Shown one piece after another: positions 48,209 to 49,168 of a stretch of 49,168 nucleotides of DNA. Each line of letters opens with the position of its first letter. The stretch's first letter is position 1. The stretch lies in the IMG/VR virus record IMGVR_UViG_3300030107_004118, positions 3,987-53,154 of that record, one strand, 5' to 3'. Position numbers and translations under genes: made by a program. This stretch comes from a virus. Below the pieces are notes generated by a model that ran no database searches, was not told where the DNA came from, and saw only the letters and a list, made by a program, of their open reading frames with translations.

Positions 48209-49168
48209 TTACCCAACAGAAGGAGCAACGAGTGCGACTTCACTTGTTTCAGCAGATGCTAGGTCAAGTGGGAAGTTGTGAGCATTACGCTCATGCATTA
48301 CTTCCATACCTAAGTTTGCTCTGTTAAGAACATCACCCCAAGTAGGAACAACCTTACCAGATGCGTCTACGACAGACTGGTTGAAGTTGAAACCGTTAAG
48401 GTTAAACGCCATTGTACAGATACCCATAGAGGTTAACCATACACAGATCACAGGCCATGAGGCGAGGAAGAAGTGAAGTGAACGAGAGTTGTTGAATGAT
48501 GCATACTGGAAGATCAAACGACCAAAGTATCCATGAGCAGCAACGATGTTGTATGTCTCTTCTTCTTGTCCGAACTTGTATCCGTAGTTCTGTGAGTCAA
48601 GTCCAGTTGTCTCTCTGATTAGAGAAGATGTAACAAGTGAACCATGCATCGCAGAGAACAAAGCACCACCAAACATACCAGCAACTCCAGCCATGTGGAA
48701 TGGATGCATCAGTATGTTATGTTCTGCTTGGAACACGAACATGAAGTTGAACGTACCACTTATACCTAAAGGCATTCCATCAGAGAAAGAACCCTGACCA
48801 AATGGATAGACTAGGAACACAGCGAATGCTGCTGAAACTGGTGCAGAATATGCAACACAGATCCAAGGACGCATACCTAAACGGTATGATAGTTCCCACT
48901 GTCTTCCCATGTATGCAGAGATACCTATAAGGAAGTGGAAGATTACTAACTGGTATGGACCTCCATTATACAACCACTCATCAAGAGTAGCAGCTTCCCA
49001 GATAGGATAGAAGTGTAAACCAATAGCGTTTGAAGATGGAACAACTGCACCAGAGATGATGTTGTTTCCATACAAGAATGAACCTGCAACAGGTTCACGG
49101 ATTCCATCAATGTCCACAGGTGGAGCAGCGATGAAAGCGATGATGAAACAAGTTGTAGCAGCAAGTAA
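48209..49168 (-). CDS. psbA: Photosystem II D1 protein, N-terminus outside the window
   Basis: The frame is open to the window end; 319 of about 360 residues are visible. Residues include [12 protein letters not shown] (with Q at the position 130 site), Y161 in [12 protein letters not shown]170 in GSFSDGMP, E189/H190 in [11 protein letters not shown]198, and [13 protein letters not shown] near the C-terminus (H332/E333 and D342/A344 region). The end [16 protein letters not shown] is a short extension removed after Ala344 in hosts. Phage D1 replaces damaged host D1 to keep photosynthesis running. A terminator follows the stop codon. Confidence 0.97.
   Translation of the reverse strand, partial: LLAATTCFIIAFIAAPPVDIDGIREPVAGSFLYGNNIISGAVVPSSNAIGLHFYPIWEAATLDEWLYNGGPYQLVIFHFLIGISAYMGRQWELSYRLGMRPWICVAYSAPVSAAFAVFLVYPFGQGSFSDGMPLGISGTFNFMFVFQAEHNILMHPFHMAGVAGMFGGALFSAMHGSLVTSSLIRETTGLDSQNYGYKFGQEEETYNIVAAHGYFGRLIFQYASFNNSRSLHFFLASWPVICVWLTSMGICTMAFNLNGFNFNQSVVDASGKVVPTWGDVLNRANLGMEVMHERNAHNFPLDLASAETSEVALVAPSVG

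Overview
The window is part of the genome of a T4-like cyanophage (a contractile-tailed myovirus), most likely infecting marine Synechococcus or Prochlorococcus. The evidence is direct. T4-type baseplate, tail and replication proteins (gp4, gp5, gp26, gp27, gp32, gp33, gp48, gp53 and a gp54/gp19-like tube protein) sit beside phage-borne host metabolism genes: psbA, heme oxygenase, a CpeT-like protein, a CP12-like protein, thyX, phoH and a glutaredoxin. The DNA is AT-rich, genes overlap by 1-4 bases (TAATG or ATGA junctions), and late-promoter-like TATAAATA or CTAAATA boxes recur in front of transcription units.

Layout. 1-740: the end of a plus-strand 2-oxoglutarate/Fe(II) (2OG) oxygenase that converges on the rest. 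699-20904 (minus): the adhesin block, with one giant 4,102-residue fibre protein, three tandem tail-collar proteins, a tail-fibre-assembly-like protein, two more 2OG oxygenases and a small unknown gene. 20946-22806 (minus): a 43-residue protein and three consecutive 2OG oxygenases. 22830-23181 (minus): a permuted, two-piece tmRNA with its own terminator and a tRNA-Thr(UGU). 23184-25714 (minus): a small membrane peptide, a CpeT-like protein, an unknown protein, a ParB-like protein and a secreted beta-barrel-like protein with a structured leader. 25897-35890 (minus): the central baseplate and tail-core operon (tube protein, gp26 with a -1 frameshift extension, a tape-measure-like protein with a hydrolase domain, gp27, CP12, a gp5 split into two genes, a 35-residue protein and a lipoprotein). 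35924-38723 (plus): gp4, an unknown protein, gp48 and gp53, divergent from the tail-core operon. 38799-48111 (minus): gp32 and its small partner, a DUF1825-like protein, gp33, a PD-(D/E)XK nuclease, a 2OG oxygenase, PhoH, heme oxygenase, a pair of diverged paralogues, ThyX, a glutamine-riboswitch-like element with its peptide gene, another 2OG oxygenase, small conserved genes and a glutaredoxin. 48209-49168 (minus): psbA, cut by the window end.

How the parts fit. The structural genes build the baseplate, tube and adsorption fibres. The host-derived genes are expected to sustain photosystem II (psbA), bilin metabolism (heme oxygenase, CpeT), redirect carbon flow (CP12) and supply dTMP and redox power (ThyX, glutaredoxin). 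Four sigma70-like promoters (TTGAC[T/C], 17-base spacer, good -10) mark units probably read by host polymerase, while gp33 and the TATAAATA/CTAAATA boxes indicate T4-style late transcription.

Main points of interest: (1) a complete -1 ribosomal frameshift signal at the end of gp26 that fuses it to a gp51-like domain lacking its own start, in the same tube-chaperone-tape order as lambda G/GT; (2) a phage tmRNA whose tag ends in ATV rather than the usual AA; (3) a glutamine-II-type riboswitch in front of a secreted 58-residue peptide, with a competing hairpin; (4) eight diverse 2OG oxygenases in 49 kb; (5) the 4,102-residue fibre with at least eight cysteine-bearing repeats.
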